This document shows, one piece after another, positions 6,557 through 6,568 of a stretch of DNA of 6,568 bases (positions are counted from its first letter, which is position 1; the number at the start of each line of letters is the position of its first letter). The position numbers and the translations under genes were made by a program. Source of the stretch: JABSOG01 sp041583135. GTDB taxonomy: Bacteria > Pseudomonadota > Gammaproteobacteria > Enterobacterales > Alteromonadaceae. The notes beneath the pieces are model-generated. The model did no database searches, had not been told where the DNA came from, and saw only the letters and a program-made list of their open reading frames with translations. The stretch lies in NCBI GenBank assembly GCA_041583135.1, contig JBFHGJ010000176.1, positions 1 through 6,568 on the forward strand, given 5' to 3'.

Positions 6557-6568
6557 GATATGCCACCC

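Overview
The window holds four protein genes and no RNA genes, mobile elements or CRISPR. Base composition looks balanced (about half G+C by eye). The protein families, especially a CrbS/MxtR-type SLC5-hybrid kinase and a CrbR/ErdR-type regulator, point to a gammaproteobacterium. A marine Alteromonadales or Shewanella-like source is my best guess, from protein style only.

Layout. Positions 1-136 are a regulatory region with a good sigma70-type promoter (TTGTCG, 17 bp, TATAAT) and several short direct and inverted repeats. A LuxR/NarL-type response regulator follows at 137-793 (+). A short convergent gap holds a GC-rich hairpin at 855-870. A two-gene operon then runs on the minus strand: an MFS transporter (2983 down to 1799) and a hormone-sensitive-lipase-family alpha/beta hydrolase (1811 down to 882). 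The two overlap by 13 bp, and the hydrolase has a near-perfect Shine-Dalgarno site inside the transporter gene. A divergent intergenic region of about 100 bp, with a 13-bp palindrome against the MFS start, separates this operon from a large plus-strand gene (3083-6556). That gene encodes a hybrid sensor histidine kinase with the order SLC5 (13 membrane segments), STAC-like linker, PAS, coiled coil, HisKA, HATPase, receiver. It is complete.

How the genes may work together. The kinase and regulator have the architectures of CrbS/CrbR (Vibrio) and MxtR/ErdR (Pseudomonas), a two-component system that controls acetate/acetyl-CoA synthetase metabolism. Here they flank an uptake-plus-esterase pair. 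A reasonable but unproven reading is a local unit: the transporter imports a carboxylic ester or related compound, the hydrolase cleaves it, and the kinase senses a small carboxylate or related solute through its transporter-like domain and signals to the regulator. The weakest annotation points are the kinase start (GTG 3083 or TTG 3131) and the substrates of the transporter and hydrolase.
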